Assembly: GCA_947627215.1 (NCBI GenBank)
Contig: CANQVD010000003.1
Location: 1-64,000 of the forward strand
DNA length: 64,000 nt
Origin: an uncultured Eisenbergiella sp.
GTDB taxonomy: Bacteria > Bacillota > Clostridia > Lachnospirales > Lachnospiraceae
Direction: 5' to 3'
In this document: positions 50,644 to 59,791 of the stretch, one piece after another
Layout: each line of letters begins with the position of its first letter
Numbering within the stretch: position 1 is the stretch's first letter
Notes under the pieces: model-generated
Database searches by the model: none
Told to the model about the DNA's origin: nothing
What the model saw: the letters and a program-made list of their open reading frames with translations, nothing else
Program-made: the position numbers and the translations under genes

Positions 50644-51262
50644 GTGTTCCAAAAACGACGACATTTAGCTGAAAGTGTTCCAAAATCGACGACACTTTAA
50701 AAAAAAAGGGGAAAAGTGTTCCAAAAATGACGTCAAAATTCGTTGGATTTTCGCGAAAAAATTTTTTCAGATGCGGATGCCGAAAAGTGTTCCAAAAGTG
50801 GTGACACTTTACGTATTCTCGTTAATCAGATATGTATTATTGCGTTTTTATACGGGATTAAAACCATTTAATCCTGTATTATTTCTCCCAAAAAGCCCCG
50901 AACCCTTGTCGGTAAAGTGTCACTTTTCAGTATGAAAAGGCCCAAAACACACTATATATGGTGGTTTAGGGGTGCCCCAGGACACAAAAAAGCCCGAAAG
51001 TGTTCCAAAAACGACGACATTTGGTCGAGAGTGTTCCAAAAACGACGACATTTAGCCGAAAGTGTTCCAAAAACGACGACACTTTTTCCGGAAGACCCCC
51101 CGGGAAAAGCCCTCCCGAGGGGAGGGAAAAAGAAAACCTCAGAAAGTGTTCCAAAAACGACGACATTTGGTCGAGAGTGTTCCAAAAACGACGACATTTA
51201 GCCAAAAAGGTTCCAAAAACGACGACACTTAGCTGAAAGTGTTCCAAAAATGACGTCATTTA
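50644..51262. repeat. Iteron array, plasmid origin of replication
   Basis: Eleven copies of GTGTTCCAAAAACGACGACA with a 31-base period where tandem: 50644, 50675, 50716, 50787, 51000, 51031, 51062, 51146, 51177, 51208, 51239. Two blocks flank an AT-rich stretch (50815-50890). Iterons at a fixed helical phase next to Rep genes define a theta-type origin. The 50716 and 51239 copies are variant (ATGACGTCA instead of ACGACGACA). Confidence 0.9.
50850..50879. repeat. 30-base inverted repeat inside the origin
   Basis: ATAC-G-GGATTAAA-acca-TTTAATCC-T-GTAT in the AT-rich gap between iteron blocks, a candidate unwinding or initiator-recognition site. Confidence 0.55.
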
Positions 51263-51289
51263 CCCGGAATGGGGTGTGACACTCCTTTT

Positions 51290-52681
51290 TCACTCCAGGA
51301 CCAGGCGGTTGCGCTCTAGGTTAAGATCCTCCATCTCATCCTCGGACATGGGAATGAAATTGATCCTGAACACATCCCCGTCGATGGAATAGGACCTTAT
51401 GGCGATCTTTTTGTTCACGAACTCATCCAGAGCCGCACGGATCTCCTTCATGTTTTTCTTTTTGTTCGAGCTGGGGAATCTTGCGCTCATAAAAAAAGTG
51501 GAGTAACTGAGCATCCCAGAGCTTTTAGAGGACTGGACCGCCTTGATCCTTTCCTTTTGGATCGCGTAAAAGATGACCTGGGAGAGCTTGTTCTCCAGCG
51601 CCATCATCTCTCCGGAAAGGACGCTGATCACCTTCTGTTCGACGACGGCGCTATGGATGTAATCGCCGACGGTAACGGCGACGGTCTCCTCTCCGCTGTC
51701 GCCCTCCTTGATGACGACGTTGTCGAAAAAATTAAAGGATATGAGTTGTCCATCCTTCCGAAAGGTATAAGAGTAATCTGTGAACTTCTGGACCCTGTTC
51801 TTGATCCTCTCCTTTTCTAATGAGTTGACCTTCGGGCGGCCGATGACAGATCTGCACAGGTCCGTCAGATTGATCACGATCTTTTTGTCAGAGTAAAATG
51901 AATTGCGCGTCCTGGCGAGCAGGGCGGAAAAGATGTTGCGGTCCATGGAATCCATCGTCATGATCGGGTTGGTCTTCGCCTCTGTCGGGTTCACCGTCAT
52001 TAGGAGGACTTCCCTGCCGTCGTCATCATAGGTCTTGTTCTCCAGAAGATCGCTGTCCGGGGCCATCTCTTCCTTGTACTGCTTAGCGCTGAAGATGGGC
52101 AGGGGAATCAGGTCCTCGGGGAATCTGGACGTGAACGCGCCGATGTTGCCGTCCAGGGACTTCGTGATGTAATCCCAGATATCCGTGATCAGGTCCACCC
52201 GGAAGGCCAGATAGATCCTGCTGGGTGCGATCCTCTTAATGGCAGGATATGCGATCAGCATGCTGTCCGGGTCCCGAAACCACTCCTCCTCCTGGTCGTG
52301 GTTCTGCTGAACGATCTCCTCCAGGGACATCGTGCCGTACATCTGGCGGTACTCAGCGGGCGTGACGGTCTTAGCGACCCTGATGATGTGGGCGGCAGGA
52401 TGGTCAGGGCTGGTCAGCGGATATGTGTTGTAGTCATTCAAATAAGTTTTATGCCAGCGCAGCTTCTTGCGGTAACGGCTTTTCTTGACGGTCAATATTT
52501 TCTGGGACAAGCTGTACTTTTCAGACTCGCCGTCGAAATAGGAGTTCATGACTTCCGCTACCGAATGCTGCAGCGTGTCGGAGGGAAAGCTCAGGATGTT
52601 CTTCTGAGTCTCGAAGAACTCCCTCAGAGGTGTGCTGATGTGGTCTGTGATGTCCGTGATCAACTGGCGTGAATAGCTCAT
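51290..52681 (-). CDS. Replication initiator-like protein 2
   Basis: 463 residues from MSYSRQLITDITDHISTPL (TAGGAG upstream). It has a conserved N-terminal part (HSVAEVMNSYFDGESEKYSL), a middle domain with IYLAFRVDLITDIWDYITKS, and a C-terminal winged-helix-like part (KEIRAALDEFVNKKIAIRSY) near the end. It abuts the iterons and has an extended -10 promoter upstream (52728-52736). I infer the main Rep protein, but I do not recognise the family. Its segment at 52530-52562 matches a CRISPR spacer. Confidence 0.65.
   Translation of the reverse strand: MSYSRQLITDITDHISTPLREFFETQKNILSFPSDTLQHSVAEVMNSYFDGESEKYSLSQKILTVKKSRYRKKLRWHKTYLNDYNTYPLTSPDHPAAHIIRVAKTVTPAEYRQMYGTMSLEEIVQQNHDQEEEWFRDPDSMLIAYPAIKRIAPSRIYLAFRVDLITDIWDYITKSLDGNIGAFTSRFPEDLIPLPIFSAKQYKEEMAPDSDLLENKTYDDDGREVLLMTVNPTEAKTNPIMTMDSMDRNIFSALLARTRNSFYSDKKIVINLTDLCRSVIGRPKVNSLEKERIKNRVQKFTDYSYTFRKDGQLISFNFFDNVVIKEGDSGEETVAVTVGDYIHSAVVEQKVISVLSGEMMALENKLSQVIFYAIQKERIKAVQSSKSSGMLSYSTFFMSARFPSSNKKKNMKEIRAALDEFVNKKIAIRSYSIDGDVFRINFIPMSEDEMEDLNLERNRLVLE
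52530..52562 (-). other. Near-self protospacer with TTC PAM in rep gene
   Basis: Matches the array spacer at 14590-14622 at 30 of 33 positions. On the minus strand the protospacer is preceded by CATTC, so TTC, the standard I-C PAM, is directly adjacent. Mismatches fall at positions 1, 4 and 19 from the PAM. Confidence 0.85.
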
Positions 52682-52727
52682 CTTTTCTCCTAAAATGTAA
52701 TATGTGATCCGTTCTCTGATACCTATT

Positions 52728-52736
52728 ATTATAGCA
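52728..52736 (-). promoter_or_regulatory. Promoter of the second rep-like gene
   Basis: Extended -10 (TGCTATAAT) on the minus strand about 45 bases before the ATG; the -35 is poor. Confidence 0.5.
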
Positions 52737-52796
52737 GAGAAAGAGTGAAAAAGAAAGAAGGCTGCAAAAAATCTGTCCTGTGCTGGAAGCAGCAGA

Positions 52797-52835
52797 AAAA
52801 AAGCCCCGGACAGCTCTTGTCTGCCGTCCGCGGCC
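52797..52835 (-). terminator. Terminator after the UvrD-like gene
   Basis: GCCGCGGACGGC-agacaaga-GCTGTCCGGGGC followed by seven T on the minus strand, a few bases after the stop at 52843. Confidence 0.75.
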
Positions 52836-52842
52836 TTCTCTC

Positions 52843-54897
52843 CTATATGAAAGAGGCTCCGCCCAAAAGTCCCTGGACGTGCGCCTGCCCTTTCTTCGTG
52901 AGCTTCACAGCGGGCAGCGGCGGACTCTGCTTCGTCCCGGCGGCGGGGCCTGCGGGGACGGCCTTCGGGCGCCCGATCTTTGCTGTCCCTGTCGCATCAC
53001 CGTCTTTCTTCGGGTCCCTGGCGCGCCTCGGGACATCCCCCAGGACGCCAAACTCGCTCAGATACCGCGACGGGCTTAAGTCCATCCCCTCCCGCTCTTT
53101 TACATAGAAGAAATACAGGATGTCCTTTGCCCTGGTGGCGCCCACATAGAACAGCCGGCGCTCTTCCTCGAACTCCTCTGGGGTCTCAGCTTTTTTGTAC
53201 GGGCAGACCTCCTCGTTGCAGTCGATCACGATGACCGCCTTCCATTCCAGCCCCTTCGCGCTGTGGAACGTGGACAGGCACACCCCATCCTGCTTCCTGT
53301 CCTTCCTCATGTCTTCGAGCTTCTGGGCGTAGAACTTCGCGTACGCCTCCCAATCCTGCATAGCGGAGAACTGTGACGCCTCATCTGTCAGCATCTGCAG
53401 TACCGCATACAGATCATCCAGGTTCTTGCCGGTGAAATCCGCGTAGTCTTTGAGCCACCGCTTGTAGCCGATGGTGTTCATGCAGTATTTTATGAAGTCG
53501 GCCGGAGCCTTTCCTTTGAGCTCTTTGATATGATAGCACATTTCAAAGATCATAGACCGGGCCCTGTCAGCCCTGTTCCGGTCTTCGATCGTACTGCACC
53601 GCTCCATCAGCGCCCGCAGGTCGAACAGGCAGTCCTTGAACACCTCTGCCTTCAGATACCGGGAGGGGCGGTTTAAGATCCGCTGCAGGTCCCCGTTCTT
53701 CCAGGTGCCCTCAGCCAGCCTCCAATATGCCATCAGGTCTCCGAAGATGAACTCGTTGTGGTAGTCCCTCGGCCGCTCGGTCGTATAGAAGGGGATCTCG
53801 TCCTCCTTCTGCGCGATTAACTGTCCCACCAGGATCTGGTTCTGGGCGTTGGTGCGGTACAGCACGGCGATCTCGTTATAGGGGACGCCGAAGGAGCCGT
53901 GCAGGCGCCGGATGGTGGCCACGACGCTGCGGGCCTGTGTCAGCGAATCCGTGAACGCCGCGCAGGAGGTCTCCCCCTCCCCCTGTCTGAAAGCCCGGAA
54001 GTCCTTTTTGAAGCGGACCTCATTATAGGAGATCAGCCGGGAGGCGCTGTTCACGATCTTCTCTAACGACCGGTAGTTGGTCGAGAGGAAATACTCCCTG
54101 GAGTTTGGATACGTCTTTTTGAAATCCAGCATGATGGAGCTGTCCGCCGAACGGAATCCGTAGATGGACTGATCGTCGTCCCCCACCACAAAGAGGTTGC
54201 CGTTCTCCCCCGCCAGCATATAGAAGATGTCCGCCTGGATCCGGTTGGTATCCTGGAATTCGTCGATCATGATGTACCGGAACTGCCGCTTCCAGAAAGC
54301 CAGTTCCTCCGGCCTCTCCAGCAGGCACGCACGGCACAGGATGAGCATGTCATCGAAGTCGATTTTTCCATGTTTCTGCTTGAAATCCTCATATGCGCCG
54401 AGGAATTGCACGAAGTTCTCACTGCTGCAGACGTTGGGATTGTATCTGACCGGATCCATCTGTCCGTTCTTGACGTAGCTGATCTCGGTCAGCAGCTGCC
54501 GGATGTATTCCTCCAGGTCCGTCTTCTGCACGCGCCGGTACAGGTATTGCCTAAAAAAGTCCCACTGTTCCGCTTCCCGGAGGATGCTGTCCGTGGAAAG
54601 GCCCATCGCCTTCCGGAGCACACGGAAACAGACGGAGTGGATGGTGCCGAACAGGATGCCGCTCGTCCCGAACGCCGTCTCGTATCTCTTCTGCATCTCC
54701 TCTGCCGCGGCTCTTGTGAAGGTGATCACCAGCAGGTTCTGGTGAGGGATTCCCCTTTCCGCCAGACGGTGGACGTGCTCGATTATGACTGTCGTCTTTC
54801 CTGATCCGGGACAGGCAACGACCAGGGTCTGCCCATCGAGGGCATCTGCCGCTGCTTCCTGGTTCGGATCGAGGGAAATGGAAATGTTTTCTGACAT
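52843..54897 (-). CDS. UvrD/PcrA-family SF1 DNA helicase
   Basis: 684 residues. Motif I ACPGSGKT (28-35), Ia ITFTRAAAEEM, II IDEFQDTN (211-218), III VGDDDQSIYGFRSA, IV YRTN, V LSTFHSAKGLEW, VI VGATRAKD. A 3'-5' helicase like PcrA, which in plasmids of Bacillota serves replication of rolling-circle or theta elements. The C-terminal 70 residues are not typical. No host gene is adjacent, so it is element-encoded. Confidence 0.93.
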   Translation of the reverse strand: MSENISISLDPNQEAAADALDGQTLVVACPGSGKTTVIIEHVHRLAERGIPHQNLLVITFTRAAAEEMQKRYETAFGTSGILFGTIHSVCFRVLRKAMGLSTDSILREAEQWDFFRQYLYRRVQKTDLEEYIRQLLTEISYVKNGQMDPVRYNPNVCSSENFVQFLGAYEDFKQKHGKIDFDDMLILCRACLLERPEELAFWKRQFRYIMIDEFQDTNRIQADIFYMLAGENGNLFVVGDDDQSIYGFRSADSSIMLDFKKTYPNSREYFLSTNYRSLEKIVNSASRLISYNEVRFKKDFRAFRQGEGETSCAAFTDSLTQARSVVATIRRLHGSFGVPYNEIAVLYRTNAQNQILVGQLIAQKEDEIPFYTTERPRDYHNEFIFGDLMAYWRLAEGTWKNGDLQRILNRPSRYLKAEVFKDCLFDLRALMERCSTIEDRNRADRARSMIFEMCYHIKELKGKAPADFIKYCMNTIGYKRWLKDYADFTGKNLDDLYAVLQMLTDEASQFSAMQDWEAYAKFYAQKLEDMRKDRKQDGVCLSTFHSAKGLEWKAVIVIDCNEEVCPYKKAETPEEFEEERRLFYVGATRAKDILYFFYVKEREGMDLSPSRYLSEFGVLGDVPRRARDPKKDGDATGTAKIGRPKAVPAGPAAGTKQSPPLPAVKLTKKGQAHVQGLLGGASFI

Positions 54898-54947
54898 GGA
54901 TGTTCCTCTGGTGCCGCTGACTGTGAATGATTGCTATGATGATGTTA

Positions 54948-55595
54948 TCACATTACGAGGGGTGTTTCAATGAAATCCCCGCACTGGATGACGCCCAATT
55001 CCTTCGAATCCTTCCTGTAGCAGAAGACGAAATTCGAGAGGGGCGCGTCCTCGTCCGTGCTGATGCGGCGCACTTCCGCGATAGCCTGAAGGATCGCTTC
55101 CGGATTGGCCCTGCTGGCGGGATGGATCAGCACATCATCTGAGCTGACAAATGCGGCATAGATATCCTCTCCAAACCCCTCGGCGATCCGTGTGGCTACG
55201 CCCGGATAGAAGAACGCCGCGGCGCCTCCGGTGATCACGGTGCTGGAGAGCAGCAGGATGCCGCCGCTTTTGTGGAAGATGCTGTCGTCATCCTCTGTCA
55301 GAAACCGTCCGCTGTCCGTACCATCGGGACCCTCGAAAAGGAACTGCCTCAACGGTTTCAGCCTTGGCGGGAACATGACACTGGTGTTCTGCAGCGCTTC
55401 CACCAAAAGCTCCGGTACATCATCATCTTTGTCCAGCATATTATAGCGGAACGGCATCGCTTTCCCATCGTAATATGAGTACAGCGCCAGGACGATGTCT
55501 GTGATCTGGATCGAGGGGACGTCCTGCAGGCGGCTCTCCGCCGTGCGGATGTTGTGAGGATACAGGATCAGTGCTCCGCCGATGTCTTGTCTCAT
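54948..55595 (-). CDS. DUF5688-type protein
   Basis: 215 residues from MRQDIGGALILYPHNIRTAE. The pattern GGAAAFFYPGVATRIAEGFG...VLIHPAS is that of the DUF5688 family of Lachnospiraceae, function unknown. The strong AAGGAGG lies about 45 bases upstream; just after it another frame encodes QDLYFRPYAQK, similar to the N-terminus of the 56207 paralogue, so a one-base shift may have displaced the true start. Confidence 0.75.
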   Translation of the reverse strand: MRQDIGGALILYPHNIRTAESRLQDVPSIQITDIVLALYSYYDGKAMPFRYNMLDKDDDVPELLVEALQNTSVMFPPRLKPLRQFLFEGPDGTDSGRFLTEDDDSIFHKSGGILLLSSTVITGGAAAFFYPGVATRIAEGFGEDIYAAFVSSDDVLIHPASRANPEAILQAIAEVRRISTDEDAPLSNFVFCYRKDSKELGVIQCGDFIETPLVM

Positions 55596-55681
55596 ACTTT
55601 TTGCGCGTACGGCCTGAAGTACAGGTCCTGCGCACCCTCCTTCCGACTTTTTTTTGAAGGAAAGAACACGGCAGAGGCAGG

Positions 55682-56170
55682 TCATCCTGCCTCCGTCTGC
55701 CCCTCCGCCGAGTGGACTTCTTTCGCCCTTTTTTTTAGTCCGTCCCAGAGCTTCTGCAGGATCCCCTTCAGGCCGGAATACTCCGCCGCTTCGTCAGCGC
55801 CTTCCACGACGCCCTTGGCGGCATCCCGGACGTCAGGGTCGTCCACGATACCCTTCACACCCTCGACGGTGTCCTTCGCACCGTCCTTGAACTCCGGTGA
55901 GCTGACAAAGTCCCCCGTGTCCTCCAGCACGCCCTGGACCGCCTTTTTTGTCTCGTCCGACCGGACGACCTTCCCCGCTCCGGCAGCGGCGTCCTTTGCC
56001 GTCTGTACGATGACTTCTTTCGCATCGTCGGACGTGAGGAACTCCTGCACCCTTCCTGAGATGGAGGAGGCGATCTTCTGCCCGTTCTCCTCACTGAAAA
56101 CGGCTCGACGGTTGTTGTACAGCATGGATGCCGCGATAACGAGGATCACGATAGGTATGATCTTTTTCAA
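55682..56170 (-). CDS. Membrane-anchored helical repeat protein
   Basis: 162 residues, MKKIIPIVILVIAASMLYNN: a short N-terminal membrane segment, then a long charged region of Ala/Asp/Val-rich amphipathic segments (KEVIVQTAKDAAAGAGKVVR, KKAVQGVLEDTGDFV, DTVEGVKGIVDDPDVRDAAK) in imperfect 20-30 residue repeats, and a final helix. It resembles LEA-like or apolipoprotein-like repeats. Between two DUF5688 genes. Confidence 0.65.
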   Translation of the reverse strand: MKKIIPIVILVIAASMLYNNRRAVFSEENGQKIASSISGRVQEFLTSDDAKEVIVQTAKDAAAGAGKVVRSDETKKAVQGVLEDTGDFVSSPEFKDGAKDTVEGVKGIVDDPDVRDAAKGVVEGADEAAEYSGLKGILQKLWDGLKKRAKEVHSAEGQTEAG

Positions 56171-56206
56171 ACTTGTCCCCTCCTTCTTTCGAATGCTTCC
56201 TGCAGG

Positions 56207-56857
56207 CTACTTGCCGACTTTCAGCGGCGTATCGAAGAACTTTCCATCCGTGAAATAAATCCCGAACTCTGCGCTCTCCCTATTGTAGCGGTACAGCAAA
56301 TCTGAGAGAACCTCTTCTTTTCGGTTGCAGTGCCGGTTGGTGTCCCTCAGGCTATCTTTCACGAGATCGAGACGGTACTGCGATGCGGGATGGATCTGCA
56401 CCTCATGGATGCTGGTGAACGCGAGCACGATGTCCTCTCCGAGGGCGTCCGCGATCTGCCGGAGCACTCCGGGGTAGAACGCCGCGGCGGAGCCATAGAC
56501 GAAATGGTCCGTTGTGAGGACATATCCCGCCTCGCTCTTTGGGATGCCGTCCTTCGTGAGCCGGCAGGGCTCCGGCGCCCTGTCAGACCCTGCCGTAAGG
56601 AGGAGCTCCTCCGCTGTGTACAGCCTGGGCGGGTACAGCTCGCTGGTTCTTTCCAGCGCCTTCATCAGGATGTCCTTCTCCCTTTTTTTGCTCATCTTGA
56701 TGCCGGTCTTGTACATCGGCGTTTCCTGCCCGCCCTCCGTATCGATGAGGAGCAGCGCGATCTCGCACGCCCGCAGGTGCGGAATCTGATCGAGATCTGG
56801 GATGTTCTTTTTGGCGAATCCGTAATTGATCGGTCTCAGTATGTATCCGTTGTGCAT
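56207..56857 (-). CDS. DUF5688-type protein (paralogue)
   Basis: 216 residues, MHNGYILRPINYGFAKKNIP. It shares the family pattern: YVLTTDHFVYGSAAAFYPGV, LRQIADALGEDIVLAFTSIH and the C-terminal FTDGKFFDTPL. AAGGAGG upstream. It follows directly on the truncated third paralogue (56866-56999). Confidence 0.8.
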   Translation of the reverse strand: MHNGYILRPINYGFAKKNIPDLDQIPHLRACEIALLLIDTEGGQETPMYKTGIKMSKKREKDILMKALERTSELYPPRLYTAEELLLTAGSDRAPEPCRLTKDGIPKSEAGYVLTTDHFVYGSAAAFYPGVLRQIADALGEDIVLAFTSIHEVQIHPASQYRLDLVKDSLRDTNRHCNRKEEVLSDLLYRYNRESAEFGIYFTDGKFFDTPLKVGK

Positions 56858-56865
56858 GTTTGTTT

Positions 56866-56999
56866 CCTCCTTATGTCCTTGCCAAGGCGGTCAGCAATGT
56901 TCTTCAACACGCCGGGATAGAACGCTGCAATGGCGCCGTTGTTCAGAGTTTCGTTCGTGAGAATATATCCCTCCTCGCTTTGGGGAATGAAACTGTCGG
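56866..56999 (-). pseudogene. Truncated DUF5688 fragment
   Basis: Frame encoding DSFIPQSEEGYILTNETLNN-GAIAAFYPGVLKNIADRLGKD, the core of a third DUF5688 gene, with no start. A TnpB element abuts it at 57000, and the missing 5' part is not on the other side of the element, so a deletion accompanied the insertion or followed it. Confidence 0.75.
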
Positions 57000-57135
57000 G
57001 TGAACTACTCGGTTACAAGTAACCGAGCTTCTTGTTTCAACCACTACAGCGTCTGCTGCAATATACACAGCAGACCGACTTACACAGTGTCCGCAAGCGT
57101 TAGGTTCGGGCTGTTCCATCCCTACCAAGGTATGT
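57000..57135 (-). ncRNA. Putative omega RNA of TnpB element 2
   Basis: Right-end region downstream of tnpB, with a terminal hairpin (57008-57027) and a GTCTGCTG/CAGCAGAC stem (57049-57076). Position matches the guide RNA of TnpB elements. Confidence 0.55.
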
Positions 57136-58275
57136 TCATGCCGCCAATGACTCGTTCAGGACACGAAGTCCTTCCCGCAGGATGTTGAGCGTTGCGTTTT
57201 GATCCCTGCTGATATGATGGCCGCAGATGCAGTCCATAATGCGGATCTTCAGGTCTTTCATCTCCGGATGCATCATTCCGCAGCGATGGCATATCTGACT
57301 GCTTGGAAACCACTTATCGACCCTGACCAGATATTTCCCTCTGTCGGAAAGCTTATATCCGAGCATCCCGAGGAACATGCCGTATCCGTTGTCCATAGTC
57401 GCTCTGCCGTTCCCAAAACCTCTGCCCGCCAGAGAGCACATGTCCAGATCCTCTGCGCATACAACATCATACCGATTGGCTATCTCGGTTGACAGTTTAT
57501 GCAGATGGTCGAGGCGCTGGTTTGCGATATGCCGGTGGATCCTGTTCACCCTCCGGAGCTGTTTTTCATAATTGGCAGATCTCTTTTCCCCTTTCCGGGA
57601 ACCCTGCATGCGCGACAGGCGCCGCTGTGCCTTTACCAGTTTTTCATGGCTCTCGCGGTAATACTTATGGTTCGTGCCTTTATTGCCGTTGCTGTCGATA
57701 TACAGTCCATCGGAAGCGTAGTCCAGCCCGATCGCATTGGTGAGATCCGGTACGTGGTCACAGACAGGATCCGGGATCTTAAATAACACAGAAACATAGT
57801 ATTTCCCGTCGGGATCCTGTGACACAGTCGCAGACTTCAGCAGCCATCCATCCTCCGGCTGTCTGTGGATGACCGCTTTCACCCATCCGATCTTTGGAAG
57901 CCGTATGGCACCGTCGCTGACCGCCACCGTTCCGTGGCTGTTGTTCGTTGTGTAGGATTTCCTGCTGTTCTTTAATGACTTAAATCTTGGAAATCCGGTA
58001 CGTTTTTTGCGTGCCTTGCTGAAATGATTCCCAAATGCCGCCTGCAGGTGGAGCTGTACATTGCAAAGGGCGAGGCTGTCCACTTCCTTTAGATATGGAT
58101 ATTCCTGCTTATACATGGCGGGAGTCACCATTGGGATCTTACCGTTGGCCTGATAACCGGCTATCTTATCCGCGAGCATGAGATTATAGATTTTCCGCGC
58201 GCAGCCAAAGGTCTTGGCGAACATAATGCTTTGTTCAGTTGTTGGGTACACCCTGTATTTGATCGCTTTATTCAT
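57136..58275 (-). CDS. tnpB: TnpB RNA-guided nuclease (element 2)
   Basis: 379 residues from MNKAIKYRVYPTTEQSIMFA, a typical TnpB start. RuvC residues D185 (GLDYASDGLYID), E275 (VVCAEDLDM), D358 (SRDQNATLNIL); zinc finger CHRCG...CICG (329-352). Complete, so potentially active. Upstream TTG at 58284 is an alternative start. Confidence 0.93.
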   Translation of the reverse strand: MNKAIKYRVYPTTEQSIMFAKTFGCARKIYNLMLADKIAGYQANGKIPMVTPAMYKQEYPYLKEVDSLALCNVQLHLQAAFGNHFSKARKKRTGFPRFKSLKNSRKSYTTNNSHGTVAVSDGAIRLPKIGWVKAVIHRQPEDGWLLKSATVSQDPDGKYYVSVLFKIPDPVCDHVPDLTNAIGLDYASDGLYIDSNGNKGTNHKYYRESHEKLVKAQRRLSRMQGSRKGEKRSANYEKQLRRVNRIHRHIANQRLDHLHKLSTEIANRYDVVCAEDLDMCSLAGRGFGNGRATMDNGYGMFLGMLGYKLSDRGKYLVRVDKWFPSSQICHRCGMMHPEMKDLKIRIMDCICGHHISRDQNATLNILREGLRVLNESLAA

Positions 58276-58340
58276 AGCTGACAATCCATTTCCTTTTTGA
58301 ACGTGTATATATCTGCTTCATCTCTAATTGCCAGTGGGTA

Positions 58341-59738
58341 CTAAGGATGCAACTGGAAAAACTGTGCTGTTTCGCGGACCACAATGGCACGAAAAGCGGA
58401 TATGGAGAAATAGGTGTTCTTGTTGGCCGGAAACAGAAACATAATAATGACTGCGGCAGTGAAAAAAACGAGCCAGGCGGGATAGCTTTTTTCAATACTT
58501 TTCATCAGTTTGCCTGTCAGGCCATATTCCCTGTTAGCGGCCAGCCAGCCGGATGCGTTGGCCACATTCATAAGTACGAGCAAATACATAGCAGGCCGCA
58601 TTATATTCTGGCAGGTGCCTGAACTGATATCGCCCGATAAATATAGGGACGGCGTGAACATGGAGGCAAACAGAAAAAAGCTTCCGATTGCCGTTAAAAT
58701 GGGATGGAAAAAACGTTGCCCTGAATGCGACGCGATTTTCCAGATCACGGGAAACACCAGCAGAAAGCTTAAAATCGCAAACGTGTTCATCCAGTGAAGA
58801 AAATAAGTGAATGCCCAATAAATAGAACTTATTATGGCGTGCAGCAAATCCGTGACTTCGATACCATATTCCCGGAGATATCCACCTGGCGCCAGAATAT
58901 GAACGGCAAAACCGGACAGTGTAACAGCCAGAGCAGGTAAGACAGTCACCATCTTTCTGATACAGGTCCTGTACCCCTCGCATAATTTTTCTTTATGGTG
59001 AAGCATTTGCATAAGAGGCTGCAGCATCAGAACGACGGTCATGACGCATGCCTGAAACCCCGTGATTATCGTTGAACCGCCGAGAAAGAAGGCCATCGCC
59101 ATTGAAATAACGACCAACAAGGTCACAACGACCAGACGCCGCGGAGAGGAAGAATCCTGACCGGCAATACGCCGGATAAATAGGATAATGGCAATCTGTA
59201 AAATCAGAGCGGCCTCCATAAACACATAAAGTGCGTCGCTGAACCGATACAGACCGGCCGGGCTGGGCATAGTCTGAAGACACAGGAAAACAAGGACCGA
59301 GGCGCATAGGAATCGCTGCCAGCGGTACTGACTGGCACTGTATGTGCTGCCGCCGTTTGGAGGATTCATCGGCTGCGGAAATACTGCGTGCAGCAGAATG
59401 AGAATACAGCCGCAAAGTGTTCCTACAGTAAAAAATACTGTAAGAAAACAGAGTCCTGTCGGCAATATTCCGGGTAATAATGCCATCAGAAATACGTATG
59501 TATAAGCTCCCTCTCCGCTGTTCCAGCAGTCCGCAGTCGATCTGAGGGCGGTTTTGAGCGCTGACAAGATACCGCCGGTATCCCTCCATACAGTCTGTGT
59601 AGATTGCGCAAAGCGATAATCGTCTGCGGTGGGAACCGCATAGAACGACAGGAAGAATATCGGAACCAGGGCGGCGATAAGTACGGAAATCCATAATATA
59701 GAGATCCATTTATCAGGGTGTCTTTTAAAATATTCCAT
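58341..59738 (-). CDS. Polytopic membrane protein, DUF6056-like
   Basis: 465 residues from MEYFKRHPDKWISILWISVL (TAGGAG, 5 bases). About twelve membrane segments; the first outer loop has AVPTADDYRFAQSTQTVWRD, an acidic pair after the first helix as in DUF6056 and other GT-C-like glycosyltransferase relatives. A role in surface glycan synthesis or export is inferred. The second membrane protein of this kind in the window (see 37633). Confidence 0.65.
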   Translation of the reverse strand: MEYFKRHPDKWISILWISVLIAALVPIFFLSFYAVPTADDYRFAQSTQTVWRDTGGILSALKTALRSTADCWNSGEGAYTYVFLMALLPGILPTGLCFLTVFFTVGTLCGCILILLHAVFPQPMNPPNGGSTYSASQYRWQRFLCASVLVFLCLQTMPSPAGLYRFSDALYVFMEAALILQIAIILFIRRIAGQDSSSPRRLVVVTLLVVISMAMAFFLGGSTIITGFQACVMTVVLMLQPLMQMLHHKEKLCEGYRTCIRKMVTVLPALAVTLSGFAVHILAPGGYLREYGIEVTDLLHAIISSIYWAFTYFLHWMNTFAILSFLLVFPVIWKIASHSGQRFFHPILTAIGSFFLFASMFTPSLYLSGDISSGTCQNIMRPAMYLLVLMNVANASGWLAANREYGLTGKLMKSIEKSYPAWLVFFTAAVIIMFLFPANKNTYFSISAFRAIVVRETAQFFQLHP

Positions 59739-59791
59739 TTTCGCTCCTATCATTATAAACAACAGTGGCGTTAGCCGCAGATTTGCGGCAG

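Larger units (their letters stand above)
57000..58300 (-). mobile_element. TnpB-only element 2 (IS200/IS605 superfamily)
   Basis: Right end: CTCGGTTAC-tt-GTAACCGAG hairpin then TAGTTCA at about 57001-57027, the usual ending of another branch of these elements. It has tnpB but no tnpA. The left border is near 58300 and not resolved. It is not closely related to element 1. Confidence 0.7.
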
